Assembly (NCBI GenBank): GCA_947374485.1
Contig: CANCCF010000003.1
Location: 1-64,000, forward strand
From: Comamonadaceae bacterium
GTDB lineage: Bacteria; Pseudomonadota; Gammaproteobacteria; Burkholderiales; Burkholderiaceae_C
Reading direction: 5' to 3'
Length of the DNA stretch: 64,000 nucleotides
This document shows, piece after piece, positions 41,418 through 49,913 of this stretch. Below the pieces are notes generated by a model. That model was not told the origin of the DNA. It worked only from the letters and a program-made list of their open reading frames with translations, and did not search any database. Position 1 is the first letter of the stretch; the number at the start of each line of letters is the position of its first letter. The position numbers were made by a program, and so were the translations under genes.

Positions 41418-42592
41418 GTGCTTTCCTTTTCATCAACACCCAGGGTGTCCAACACTTCGGTGGGGTGCAGCACCCCTTCAAACGGCGCCACGGCGGCCAC
41501 GCCGTCGCCATGGGCCAGGAACACGGGCTGGCGCAACTGCCCGTCCCAGGCACGGAACGACAAACGCGGGCCCTTGAAGCCGTCCACAAACACTTCGCCT
41601 TTTCTGAGCATCTGCAGTTGTTCAGCCACCGTTGCCCTGGGTGCTGTGGTGATGGCACTCACCACCGCCTTCACAGCCGCCCAGGCGGCCCAGTCCTGCC
41701 CGGTCATGGGCCGGTGCGCGGCGCGCATGAAGCGGCGCGAAAGCTGCGGCCCGCCATTCAGATCCCACTGGGGGTGCCAGGCCAGGGCGACCAGGCCGTT
41801 GGCGCCCAGCACCGGGCGCGGCCACTGCGTGTTGAAGGGAATGCCACGCGCAAACTCACCCTCGCTGTCGATCACCACCACCACGTCATAGCCCTTGTCG
41901 TTGGTGAGCAGGCGCACATTGCTTTGCTCGCGTTCGCGTGGGTCGGTGGAGAGTTTGAAGGGCGTGCTCTTGGCCACCTTCACGCCGTAGCGTTTGGCGC
42001 TGCGCATGAACGCATCCAGCTGCAATTTGTCTTGCGCACGCGGGCCGTAGAGCACCAGCGCCTGGCCCCAGGAGCGCGCCGCCAGGAACTGCGCCAGCGC
42101 GTCGCTGCGCATGGCCTCGCTGGGGTAGGTGTGCAGCAAGTTGGCGGCGCAATCCGTGCCGCGCAGCGCGTCAGTGCCCGAGCCGATATTGAACAGCAGG
42201 GCAGGCCCCAGGGCCGTGGGCGCGCTGGCCACCACCGACTTGATGGCTTCGTCCGGCAGGTCGAGCAGCACGTGCTGGACCTTGGCCGCCTTGAGCTGCG
42301 CCAGGGCTCTGGGCAGGTCGGCAGCAGTGGCGGCCATGAAGCTCTTGACCACCAGTTTGTGGCCTGCGGCCTCGACTTCGGGGGCCGACTCGTCCACCGC
42401 CACCATGGCCGCGTCCAGTGGCCGTCCGCTGGGCTGGCCGGGGTAATGGTGCTCCAGGCGGCGCGGCTGGTAGCGGGCGTCGTCGTCCAGCCCGAGCACG
42501 CCAATCGCCAGGGTCGCAGCCGCAGCGCCTTGCCAGGCACAGGTCAAGACGATGGCCAGCAGGAGGCCTCGCCATAAACGGGATTGCGTCAA
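41399..42592 (-). CDS. Periplasmic binding protein of the PQQ alcohol ABC system
   Basis: 397 residues with a signal peptide (LLLAIVLTCAWQGAAA) and a branched-chain-amino-acid-type binding fold (ATLAIGVLGLDDDARYQPRR, LVLYGPRAQDKLQLDAFM, DVVVVIDSEGEFARGIPF). It fits the TIGR03863 group found with PQQ-dependent alcohol dehydrogenases. A binding protein with an ABC-2 permease is unusual, and its role is unclear. It is the first gene of a unit with permease, NosR-like and ApbE genes, under a good sigma-54 promoter at 42672-42686. Confidence 0.82.
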   Translation of the reverse strand: MTQSRLWRGLLLAIVLTCAWQGAAAATLAIGVLGLDDDARYQPRRLEHHYPGQPSGRPLDAAMVAVDESAPEVEAAGHKLVVKSFMAATAADLPRALAQLKAAKVQHVLLDLPDEAIKSVVASAPTALGPALLFNIGSGTDALRGTDCAANLLHTYPSEAMRSDALAQFLAARSWGQALVLYGPRAQDKLQLDAFMRSAKRYGVKVAKSTPFKLSTDPREREQSNVRLLTNDKGYDVVVVIDSEGEFARGIPFNTQWPRPVLGANGLVALAWHPQWDLNGGPQLSRRFMRAAHRPMTGQDWAAWAAVKAVVSAITTAPRATVAEQLQMLRKGEVFVDGFKGPRLSFRAWDGQLRQPVFLAHGDGVAAVAPFEGVLHPTEVLDTLGVDEKESTCRNRP

Positions 42593-42634
42593 GGTGAATG
42601 TCTCCGTCTCGTTGTTGTGAAATCAGCGATTTTC

Positions 42635-42650
42635 AAAATGTGACACTTTT
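42635..42650. promoter_or_regulatory. AAAATGTGACACTTTT site (TGTGACA core)
   Basis: Near-palindromic site with the TGTGACA core (42639-42645) shared with the other PQQ-locus promoters. Unlike the others it lies 22 nt downstream of the -12 end of the promoter, in the leader. Confidence 0.45.
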
Positions 42651-42671
42651 CCAGTGCCTTGCCTTGCAGGG

Positions 42672-42686
42672 GCAAGAATGGTGCCA
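42672..42686 (-). promoter_or_regulatory. Sigma-54 promoter of the ABC/NosR-like/ApbE unit
   Basis: Minus-strand TGGCACCATTCTTGC is an excellent TGGCAC-N5-TTGC match. Predicted start near 42660, about 68 nt before the binding-protein ATG at 42592. It lies between that gene and divergent hpf. Confidence 0.7.
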
Positions 42687-42768
42687 GCACCGCAAGCATA
42701 TCGTGGTGGGCAACAGCTGCTATGCTGAAAGCGCAAGCTTGTTCATGCCCTTACATCAGGAGAAAAAT

Positions 42769-43101
42769 ATGCACTTGACCATCAGCGGACACCACATCGA
42801 AGTCAGCCCCGCACTCAGGGCCTATGTCACAGCCAAGCTTGACAAGATCACCAGCCACTTTGATGATGTCGTCGACACCAAGGTGACGCTTTCGGTAGAA
42901 AAGCACAAGGAAAAAGATGGCCAGCGTGCCGAGTGCACACTGCACACCAAGGGAGCCGATTTGTTTGCGGAGTCTTCCCATGCCGACCTGTACGTTGCAA
43001 TCGATGACATGGCTGCCAAGCTCGAGCGCCAGGTCATGCGCCACAAGGAAAAAATCCAGGACCACTCCAAAGAGGCCGCCAAGCGCGCGCCCATTGCCTG
43101 A
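42769..43101 (+). CDS. hpf: Ribosome hibernation-promoting factor, short form
   Basis: 110 residues of the HPF/RaiA fold: MHLTISGHHIEVSPALRAYV, TKVTLSVEKHKEKDGQRAEC, DLYVAIDDMAAKLERQVMRH. It binds the 30S subunit in stationary phase, promoting 100S dimers or stabilising inactive ribosomes. Length matches short HPF (the long form has ~180 residues). CAGGAG precedes the ATG at 42769. In many proteobacteria hpf follows rpoN; here rpoN is not in the window. Confidence 0.92.
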   Translation: MHLTISGHHIEVSPALRAYVTAKLDKITSHFDDVVDTKVTLSVEKHKEKDGQRAECTLHTKGADLFAESSHADLYVAIDDMAAKLERQVMRHKEKIQDHSKEAAKRAPIA

Positions 43102-43152
43102 AGTGCCTGGGCCGTCCAGCCACCGCGCGCCCGCCCCCTTGGGAGAATCCGC

Positions 43153-43476
43153 ATGACACCCACCAAACCCCTGTCCTTCCAGGAGGCCATGAAGGCCCCG
43201 GATGAAGAACCGGTCACCGAGGTCGAGCTCGGTGAACTGGTGCACCGGCCTGACGGCTACTACTGGCAGGCCGCCGACGGCACCGAAGAGCTGGGGCCGT
43301 ATGCCACCATGGACGAGGCCCTGGCCGAAGTCGGTGGCGCCGACGCCGATGACGATGCCGAAGAAGGCGAGTCGCTCGAAGAGGCCGAAGACGAGATCGG
43401 CATTGCCGACTGGATAGACCCCGACACCGGCGAGCCGGCCGAGGGCCTGTCCACACCCCGGCTGCGCGACGAGTGA
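43153..43476 (+). CDS. Acidic hypothetical protein
   Basis: 107 residues, strongly acidic, especially residues 60-90 (DADDDAEEGESLEEAEDE). The central YYWQAADGTEELGPYATMDE looks like a short folded segment. No domain recognised. The stop overlaps the GTG of the ferredoxin gene (GTGA), implying co-translation. Confidence 0.65.
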   Translation: MTPTKPLSFQEAMKAPDEEPVTEVELGELVHRPDGYYWQAADGTEELGPYATMDEALAEVGGADADDDAEEGESLEEAEDEIGIADWIDPDTGEPAEGLSTPRLRDE

Positions 43477-43742
43477 CGTTCACCGCCACCGTTCTACCGA
43501 ATGGCCTGCAGGTGGACGCAGAGCCCGACCAGGTGCTGCTGCTGTCGCTGGAGATGGGCGGCGCCAACTGGATGAGCTCCTGCCGCAATGGCAGCTGCCG
43601 CACCTGCATTGGCCAGCTGCAAGCGGGCAGCGTGCGCTACGAAATCGAGTGGCCCGGCCTGTCCAGTGAAGAAATGGCCGAGGGCTATGTGCTGCCCTGT
43701 GTGGCCTACCCTTGCGCCGACATTGCCCTCACTCCGGGCTGA
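43473..43742 (+). CDS. Small plant-type [2Fe-2S] ferredoxin
   Basis: 89 residues with the ligand pattern C-x5-C-x2-C ... C (MSSCRNGSCRTCIG and LPCVAYPC), typical of plant-type ferredoxins. It starts with GTG, overlapping the acidic-protein gene by 4 nt, and ends overlapping the convergent anti-sigma gene by about 14 nt. A soluble electron carrier; partner enzymes are not evident. Confidence 0.82.
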   Translation: MTFTATVLPNGLQVDAEPDQVLLLSLEMGGANWMSSCRNGSCRTCIGQLQAGSVRYEIEWPGLSSEEMAEGYVLPCVAYPCADIALTPG

Positions 43743-44463
43743 TCTGCGCGTAGACGCTGTTGGCCAGTGCCATCAGCGTGGCGCGGTCCACCGGACCTGA
43801 GAGCGCGTAGCCAAAGCCCCGGTCGGCCCAGTAAAAGCTGGGCACCGCCGCATCGGGCTCGAAGCGGAACTGCGTGGCCTGGGTTTCCTGTTTGTTGGTT
43901 CCCGCGGCCCTGTCCAGCGCTCCCAAGTACAGGGTGATGCGTTGGCCCTCCGCACCCTGGAACATGAACTGCGCCCGCGCACCGGCCTCACCCGGCAGCA
44001 GGCGCCCGCCCACCAGGCTGAAACCTTGCGCCTCCAGGTTGGGGATTTTCAGGGGCCGACCTAGGCGCTTGGAGAGCCACTGCACCAGGTGCTCCTGCTC
44101 GGCCGCCACCACCTCGACGGGGTGGCGCTTTTCGGGTTGGTAGACGCTGTAGGCAAAGCGCGCCTGGCGCACAAATTCATGCTCCACGGAACGCCCGGCC
44201 AGCGCCGTGCCACTGCCCGCGCCGAGCTGCCCATGGGCCAGCCAGCCCACGCCAAAGGCCAGCAGCACAGCCGCGGCCATGCCCAGCCACTGGCGGCCCA
44301 GGGCCACTGGCTGTTGCAGGGCGTCCAGGCGCTCGGCGGCCTGGCGCAAGGTGGGTGGCAAGGGCTCGGCCAGCACACCGCGGTGCAGCGCGCGCAGAGA
44401 CGCATCCAGGGCGTAGTCGGGAGAGGGATCGTGCGGCGGCACGGGATCGTGTGGGGAGGTCAT
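43729..44463 (-). CDS. Transmembrane anti-sigma factor
   Basis: 244 residues: an N-terminal cytoplasmic segment (LDASLRALHRGVLAEPLPPT), one TM helix (about 59-78, LGMAAAVLLAFGVGWLAHGQ), and a periplasmic domain (SLVGGRLLPGEAGARAQFMF...FYWADRGFGYALSG) like those of transmembrane anti-sigma regulators. It lies 30 nt downstream of an ECF sigma gene on the same strand, the standard arrangement. It probably sequesters that sigma factor at the membrane. Confidence 0.82.
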   Translation of the reverse strand: MTSPHDPVPPHDPSPDYALDASLRALHRGVLAEPLPPTLRQAAERLDALQQPVALGRQWLGMAAAVLLAFGVGWLAHGQLGAGSGTALAGRSVEHEFVRQARFAYSVYQPEKRHPVEVVAAEQEHLVQWLSKRLGRPLKIPNLEAQGFSLVGGRLLPGEAGARAQFMFQGAEGQRITLYLGALDRAAGTNKQETQATQFRFEPDAAVPSFYWADRGFGYALSGPVDRATLMALANSVYAQISPE

Positions 44464-44493
44464 GGCTTGGCTCGCGAATTCATGGAAGGCAGC

Positions 44494-45015
44494 TCACTTC
44501 AGGCGCCGCAGCGGGGGTGCGGCGCGGCTGGCATCGGCCGGTTCGTCCAGCAGCTCGCGCATGCGCTCACGGGCGCGCGCCAGGCGCGACATCACCGTGC
44601 CCAGCGGCACGCCGGTGACCTTGGCCACTTCGGCATAGGTCATCTCTTCCACACACACCAGCAGCAGCACGGCGCGCTGGTCCAGCGGCAGGCGCAGCAG
44701 GCAGCGCTGCAGGTCGAGCTGCAGGCCGGGCGTGGCAGCGAGGGCCTGCAGCTCATGCGCCACCTCGTCGAGGTCCACCGCGCGGCCAGCGGCCGTGTGG
44801 CGTTGCACCACGCGCAGCTGGCTGATGAACAGGTTGTGCATCAGCGTGAACAGCCAGGCCCGCAAGTCGCTGCCCGCCAGCCACAGGCGCCAGCGCGAGC
44901 AGGCCCGCTCCAGCGTGTCCTGCACCAGGTCGTCGGCCGCCCAGGCGTCGCCCGTGAGGGCGCGCGCATACCGGCGCAGGCCCGGAATGTGGTCGACGAT
45001 GGACTGGCGGCTCAT
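44494..45015 (-). CDS. ECF-type RNA polymerase sigma factor
   Basis: 173 residues with sigma-70 region 2 (RYARALTGDAWAADDLVQDT, LRAWLFTLMHNLFISQLR) and region 4 (LPLDQRAVLLLVCVEEMTYA, VAKVTGVPLGTVMSRLARAR), but no regions 1.1 or 3, as in ECF sigma factors. It lies between a lipoprotein gene (45089-45499) and its anti-sigma gene. The inducing signal is unknown. Confidence 0.9.
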   Translation of the reverse strand: MSRQSIVDHIPGLRRYARALTGDAWAADDLVQDTLERACSRWRLWLAGSDLRAWLFTLMHNLFISQLRVVQRHTAAGRAVDLDEVAHELQALAATPGLQLDLQRCLLRLPLDQRAVLLLVCVEEMTYAEVAKVTGVPLGTVMSRLARARERMRELLDEPADASRAAPPLRRLK

Positions 45016-45088
45016 GGGCTGCAGTATGCGGGCCGGGCGGGTCTTGCGGTTGGCTGCGCCGGGTCTGCAGGGCCTTATGGCTTGGCGC

Positions 45089-45499
45089 TCAAGGCTTGGC
45101 GACTTGCCAGACCTTGTTGACGCCGTCGCCCGTCATGTCGCCGGGCTTGCTGTCCTTGATCCAGTAGTACAGCGGCTTGCCCTTCACGGCCCACTGCATC
45201 TTGCCGTCGTCACGGGTCACGATGCTGTAGTCGCCGCTGGCCTTGTCGGTGGCAGCCGCCATGAGCGGCGGCCAGTTGGTGGCGCAGGTGCCATTGCAGA
45301 CCGACTTGCCGCTGCCCGCTGCGTCCTTGTCAAAGGTGTAGAGCGTCATGCCGTTGGGGCCGGCCAGCACGCCATTGGAGACCATGGCGGGTGCGCTCGC
45401 GGACATGGCGGCACAACCGCCGAGAAATGCGGTGCCAAGGACCGCGCTCAGGGCGGCCACAGCGGTCAGACGGTGCAGGCTGGGAAATACAAAGGTCAT
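45089..45499 (-). CDS. Lipoprotein with secreted repeat domain (COG4315 type)
   Basis: 136 residues with a lipobox (LGTAFLGGCAAM, Cys about 29) and two short repeats typical of the Lipoprotein_15 family (LAGPNGMTLYTFDKDAAGSG and VKGKPLYYWIKDSKPGDMTG), plus the conserved SVCNGTCATNWPPL. Such lipoproteins often lie next to ECF sigma/anti-sigma pairs. The ATG at 45499 has GGAGAA upstream. First gene of the sigma operon, 73 nt before the sigma start. Confidence 0.85.
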   Translation of the reverse strand: MTFVFPSLHRLTAVAALSAVLGTAFLGGCAAMSASAPAMVSNGVLAGPNGMTLYTFDKDAAGSGKSVCNGTCATNWPPLMAAATDKASGDYSIVTRDDGKMQWAVKGKPLYYWIKDSKPGDMTGDGVNKVWQVAKP

Positions 45500-45625
45500 G
45501 GGGTTCTCCGGTTGGTAGGCGCACCAAAGTGTGTGCATAGGGGTAAACGCCAGACGAAGCTGTTTTATTCCACACCTGATAAAAAACAAACAAACTCCCG
45601 TCACAATCTATTTAGCACCCCACAA

Positions 45626-47764
45626 ATGTCATTCAATTGGCAAATAGCCATGCAAAAATCCACCAAAGCCAGCCAAGACCGCATTTTTCAAAGTGCCTTC
45701 GAATATGCCGCGGTGGGCATGACATACAGCTCGCTGCAGGGCCAGTGGCTGCGGGTGAACCGCAAGCTTTGTGACATCACCGGCTACAGTGCGGCCGAGT
45801 TGCTGCAGCGCTCCTACCGGGGAATCACCCACCCGGACGATGCCGCGCTCGACGGTCGACTGCTGGAAGGTGTGCTGACCGGCAAGCGCGCCTCCTACGA
45901 GGTCGAGAAGCGCTACATCCGCAAAGACGGCAGCTGCATCTGGGTGTCCATCCAGGTGTCGGTGGTGTTTACCGAAGCGGGCGAGGCAGACTACACCATC
46001 GCGGTGATCCAGGACATCAGCGCGCGCAAGCAGGCCGAGTTGGACACAGCCGTGTCGCACCAGCGTTACCAGGCCCTGTTCGAGCAGCTGCCCGACGGCA
46101 TTTTGCTGGCCGACCAGGACCTGCACATCATCGGCCACAACCGCGAGGCCGAGCGCCTGCTGGGCTGGAGCACCGAGGAACTGCACACGCTGCGCATACA
46201 CGACATCGAAGCCCTGCATGACGAAGCCATGATCGCAAGCCGGCGCCAGAAGATAGAGAGCACCGGACGCAGTGACTTCGATTCGGTCTTCCACACCCGT
46301 AGCGGCCAGCCCCTGCACGTGGGGGCCTCGGTCAAGTACATCACCTTCCTGAACGGCCAGCGCCTCTACCAGGTGCTGTTTCGCGACATTGGCGAGCGCA
46401 AGCAGGCCGCCCAGCTGATCGAACGCATGGCCTACACCGACCCGCTCACGGGCCTTGCCAACCGCTCGCTCTTGGGTGACCGGCTGCACCAGGCCATGGT
46501 GCTGGCGCGCCGGCGCGGCACCATGCTGGCCGTGGTGTTTCTGGACCTGGACGGCTTCAAGGCCATCAACGACAGCCACGGCCACGCCACCGGCGACCTG
46601 TTGCTGCGCGCATTGGCCGCCCGCATGAAAGAGGGCCTGCGCGAGGGCGACACGCTGGCGCGCCTGGGTGGTGACGAGTTCGTGGCGGTGTACCTGGACC
46701 TGGACGGCCCCGAGGCCAGCGCGCCCATGCTGGCGCGCCTGCAGAGCGTGTCCTCACAGGTCCTGCCGATTGGCAAACTCAATCTGCAGGTGTCGGCCAG
46801 CCTGGGGGTAACCTTCTACCCGCAAGGCGAAGAGGTGGACGCCGACCAGTTGCTGCGCCAGGCCGACCAGGCGATGTACCAGGCAAAGCTGCTGGGCAAA
46901 AACCGCCACCATGTGTTCGACGCGGAAAACGACCGCACCCAGCGCGGCCACCACGCCAGCCTGGAGCGCATCGGCCGCGCCTTGCACAACCAGGAGTTCG
47001 TGCTGCACTACCAGCCCAAGGTGAACATGCGCAGCCGCCAGGTGCTGGGCGCCGAGGCCCTGATCCGCTGGAACCATCCCCAGGACGGCCTGTTGCCACC
47101 GGCGGAATTTCTGCCGGTGATTGAAAACCACCGCCTCTCCATCGACATTGGCGAGTGGGTCATCCACCAGGCGCTGCTGCAGCTCACGGCCTGGCAAAGC
47201 CAGGGCATTGCGCTTTCGATCAGCGTGAATGTGAGCGCCCTGCAGATCCAGCAAGCCGACTTTCTGGAGCGCCTGAGCGGCATACTGGCGAAGTTCCCCA
47301 CGCTGCAACCCTACAGCCTGCAGCTCGAAATCCTGGAGACCAGTGCGCTGCAGGACATCGAACAGGTGGCGCATTTCATCACCCAGTGCGAGGCCTTCCA
47401 GGTGGGCTTTGCGCTGGATGACTTTGGCACCGGCTACTCGTCGCTCACCTACCTCAAGCGCCTGCCCATCCACACCATCAAGATTGACCAGAGCTTTGTG
47501 CGTGACATGGTGCGTGACCCGGACAATGTGCACATCCTCGATGGCGTGCTGTGGATCATGCGCCAGCTCGGGCGCCACGTGGTGGCCGAGGGCGTGGAGA
47601 CGCTGGAGCACGCCCGCTCGCTGCTGGACCTGGGTTGCGACATGGCACAGGGCTATGGCATTGCGCGGCCCATGCCGGTGGAGCAGATGGCAGCCTGGCA
47701 AGCGCGCTGGGAAGCGGATGCCGACTGGCAGGCTCTTGCGCGCGTGCGCCGCACCGCCAACTGA
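45626..47764 (+). CDS. PAS-PAS-GGDEF-EAL cyclic-di-GMP protein
   Basis: 712 residues, no membrane segments. PAS1 (about 15-135, with ITHPDDAALDGRLLEGVLTG and a PAC region), PAS2 (about 140-265), GGDEF domain with an intact active site (ARLGGDEFVAVY, about 349) and EAL domain with intact EAL (GAEALIRWNHPQ, about 476) and DDFGTGYSSLTYLKRLPI. Both synthesis and breakdown of c-di-GMP are therefore possible. No clear ribosome site precedes ATG 45626; the ATG at 45650 is an alternative. The long frame extension upstream is antisense to the sigma operon and not used. Confidence 0.88.
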   Translation: MSFNWQIAMQKSTKASQDRIFQSAFEYAAVGMTYSSLQGQWLRVNRKLCDITGYSAAELLQRSYRGITHPDDAALDGRLLEGVLTGKRASYEVEKRYIRKDGSCIWVSIQVSVVFTEAGEADYTIAVIQDISARKQAELDTAVSHQRYQALFEQLPDGILLADQDLHIIGHNREAERLLGWSTEELHTLRIHDIEALHDEAMIASRRQKIESTGRSDFDSVFHTRSGQPLHVGASVKYITFLNGQRLYQVLFRDIGERKQAAQLIERMAYTDPLTGLANRSLLGDRLHQAMVLARRRGTMLAVVFLDLDGFKAINDSHGHATGDLLLRALAARMKEGLREGDTLARLGGDEFVAVYLDLDGPEASAPMLARLQSVSSQVLPIGKLNLQVSASLGVTFYPQGEEVDADQLLRQADQAMYQAKLLGKNRHHVFDAENDRTQRGHHASLERIGRALHNQEFVLHYQPKVNMRSRQVLGAEALIRWNHPQDGLLPPAEFLPVIENHRLSIDIGEWVIHQALLQLTAWQSQGIALSISVNVSALQIQQADFLERLSGILAKFPTLQPYSLQLEILETSALQDIEQVAHFITQCEAFQVGFALDDFGTGYSSLTYLKRLPIHTIKIDQSFVRDMVRDPDNVHILDGVLWIMRQLGRHVVAEGVETLEHARSLLDLGCDMAQGYGIARPMPVEQMAAWQARWEADADWQALARVRRTAN

Positions 47765-47853
47765 GCCCGCCAGCTAAGCCGCCATCCAAGGCACCACAAC
47801 AAAAAAACCCGGCAGCCCAAAAGCGTGCGGCAATGGCGTTATGCTGCGCGCCT

Positions 47854-48744
47854 ATGACGAAATTTGCGATGCCCCTGGACGCGGCTGGCGTGGCTGCGCT
47901 GGCCCGGCGCGATGTGGCCGTGGCGCTGGCAGAAGACCTGGGCGGCGGCGATTTGACTGCCCGTCTGATCGACCCGCAGCGCCAGGCGCGGGCCCGCATT
48001 CTGGCGCGTGAGAGCGCCGTGCTTTGCGGCAGCCCCTGGGTGGAAGCCGCCCTGCGCGCACTCGACCCCGCTGTGCAACTGACCTGGCATGTGGCCGAGG
48101 GCCAGCCCTGTGTGGCCAACCAGACCGTGCTCGACATCGTGGGCTCGGCGCGCGCCCTGCTCAGTGCCGAGCGCACGGCGCTGAATTTTTTGCAGCTGCT
48201 CAGCGGCGTGGCCAGCAAGACCGCCACCTATGTGGCCGCGGTGGCGGGCACGCGCGCGCAGATTGTGGACACCCGCAAGACCCTGCCGGGCCTGCGCCTG
48301 GCGCAGAAATATGCGGTGCGCACCGGCGGCGGTGTGAACCACCGCATCGGCCTGTATGACGCCATCCTGATCAAGGAAAACCACATTGCCGCTGCCGGTG
48401 GCATCGCCCAGGTGCTGGCCCAGGCCAGCCACGTGGCAGCTGCCGCCAGCTTCGTGGAGATCGAAGTGGAAACCCTGGACCAATTGCGCGAGGCGTTGAC
48501 CCACGGCGCGGCCATGGTGCTCTTGGACAACATGGACCTGCCCACCCTGCACGCGGCCGTGGCCATCAACCAGGAGCTGGGCAGCGCGCGCGCCATGGGT
48601 GCGGCCATTCTGGAAATCTCCGGTGGCGTGACGCTGGACGGCTTGCGCGCGCTGGCCGAAACCGGGGTCGACCGCATTTCCATCGGCACCCTGACCAAGG
48701 ACGTGTGCGCCACCGACTTTTCCATGCGCTTTGACGCCTTGTGA
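47854..48744 (+). CDS. nadC: Nicotinate-nucleotide diphosphorylase (carboxylating)
   Basis: 296 residues. NadC converts quinolinate and PRPP to nicotinate mononucleotide in de novo NAD synthesis. Typical blocks are [64 protein letters not shown] and [20 protein letters not shown]. The ATG at 47854 gives the usual length. The stop overlaps a GTG that could start nadA. Confidence 0.93.
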   Translation: MTKFAMPLDAAGVAALARRDVAVALAEDLGGGDLTARLIDPQRQARARILARESAVLCGSPWVEAALRALDPAVQLTWHVAEGQPCVANQTVLDIVGSARALLSAERTALNFLQLLSGVASKTATYVAAVAGTRAQIVDTRKTLPGLRLAQKYAVRTGGGVNHRIGLYDAILIKENHIAAAGGIAQVLAQASHVAAAASFVEIEVETLDQLREALTHGAAMVLLDNMDLPTLHAAVAINQELGSARAMGAAILEISGGVTLDGLRALAETGVDRISIGTLTKDVCATDFSMRFDAL

Positions 48745-48752
48745 GCACCGCC

Positions 48753-49895
48753 ATGCCCAGCAGCCAAACCAGTGCAATGCAAACCATACGCGTGGACTAC
48801 GAGTTGCCCGACTTCTCGCGCACGGGTGCGGCCAACAGCGTGCAGCACGCCTGGGCCCGCGTGCCACAAGAGCCCACCCAGGCCGAGCGCAGCGCGCTGA
48901 TGGAGCGCATTGCCGGGCAACTGAAACAAAAGAACGCGGTGCTGGTGGCCCACTACTATGTGCACCCTGACCTGCAGGACCTGGCCGAGCGTACCGGCGG
49001 CCTGGTAAGCGACTCGCTGGAGATGGCGCGCTTTGGCCGCGACCACGCCGCGCAAACATTGGTGGTGGCAGGCGTGCGCTTCATGGGCGAGACCGCCAAA
49101 ATTCTCTCACCGCACAAGACCATCATCGTGCCCGAGCTGGAGGCCACCTGCTCGCTGGACCTCGGTTGCCCCACCGATGCCTTCAGCGCTTTTTGCGACC
49201 AGCACCCGGACCGCACCGTGGTGGTCTACGCCAACACCAGTGCCGCCGTGAAGGCCCGCGCCGACTGGATGGTGACCTCGGGCTGCGCGCTCGATGTGGT
49301 GAACCACCTGAAAGACCAGGGCAAAAAAATCCTCTGGGCGCCCGACCGCCACCTGGGCGCCTACATCCAGCGTGAGACCGGTGCCGACATGCTGATGTGG
49401 AACGGCACTTGCATCGTGCACGACGAGTTCAAGGCCTTTGAGCTCGAAGCCCTGAAGGCCGAACACCCCGGCGCCAAGATCCTGGCCCACCCGGAAAGCC
49501 CTTCAGCCATATTGGCGCTGGCCGATGCGATTGGCTCCACCAGCGGCATCCTGAAAGCCGCGCGCGACATGGCCGCCACCACCTTCATCGTGGCCACCGA
49601 CAACGGCCTGATGCACAAGCTGCGCACCCTGAACCCGGGCAAGACCTTCATCGAAGCGCCCACCGCCGGCAACAGCGCCACCTGCAAGAGCTGTGCGCAC
49701 TGCCCCTGGATGGCCATGAACAGCCTGCAGGGTCTGGCCGCGGTGCTGGAGTCGGGTGGCAACACAATTGAAGTTGATGCAGCACTGGTTGAACGGGCCC
49801 GCCTGCCCATCGACCGCATGCTGGCCTTTACCGCGCAGAATGCCCGGGCCGCCCAAGCTGGCAGCGGCATCGTCCCCAACATAGGCGCGGCCTGA
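48753..49895 (+). CDS. nadA: Quinolinate synthase
   Basis: About 380 residues. NadA condenses iminoaspartate with dihydroxyacetone phosphate to quinolinate using a [4Fe-4S] cluster. Cluster cysteines are visible in [22 protein letters not shown] and [13 protein letters not shown]. Other family blocks: [51 protein letters not shown] at 48741 overlapping nadC (GTGA) would add four residues. Middle gene of nadCAB. Confidence 0.93.
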   Translation: MPSSQTSAMQTIRVDYELPDFSRTGAANSVQHAWARVPQEPTQAERSALMERIAGQLKQKNAVLVAHYYVHPDLQDLAERTGGLVSDSLEMARFGRDHAAQTLVVAGVRFMGETAKILSPHKTIIVPELEATCSLDLGCPTDAFSAFCDQHPDRTVVVYANTSAAVKARADWMVTSGCALDVVNHLKDQGKKILWAPDRHLGAYIQRETGADMLMWNGTCIVHDEFKAFELEALKAEHPGAKILAHPESPSAILALADAIGSTSGILKAARDMAATTFIVATDNGLMHKLRTLNPGKTFIEAPTAGNSATCKSCAHCPWMAMNSLQGLAAVLESGGNTIEVDAALVERARLPIDRMLAFTAQNARAAQAGSGIVPNIGAA

Positions 49896-49913
49896 GCGGC
49901 CGCCACACTCCCC

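Noticed and set aside
45626..45650. Using the long upstream extension (from 44732) of the GGDEF-EAL frame
   Set aside because: That part is antisense to the sigma-factor and lipoprotein genes and has no domain; PAS1 begins only after 45626.
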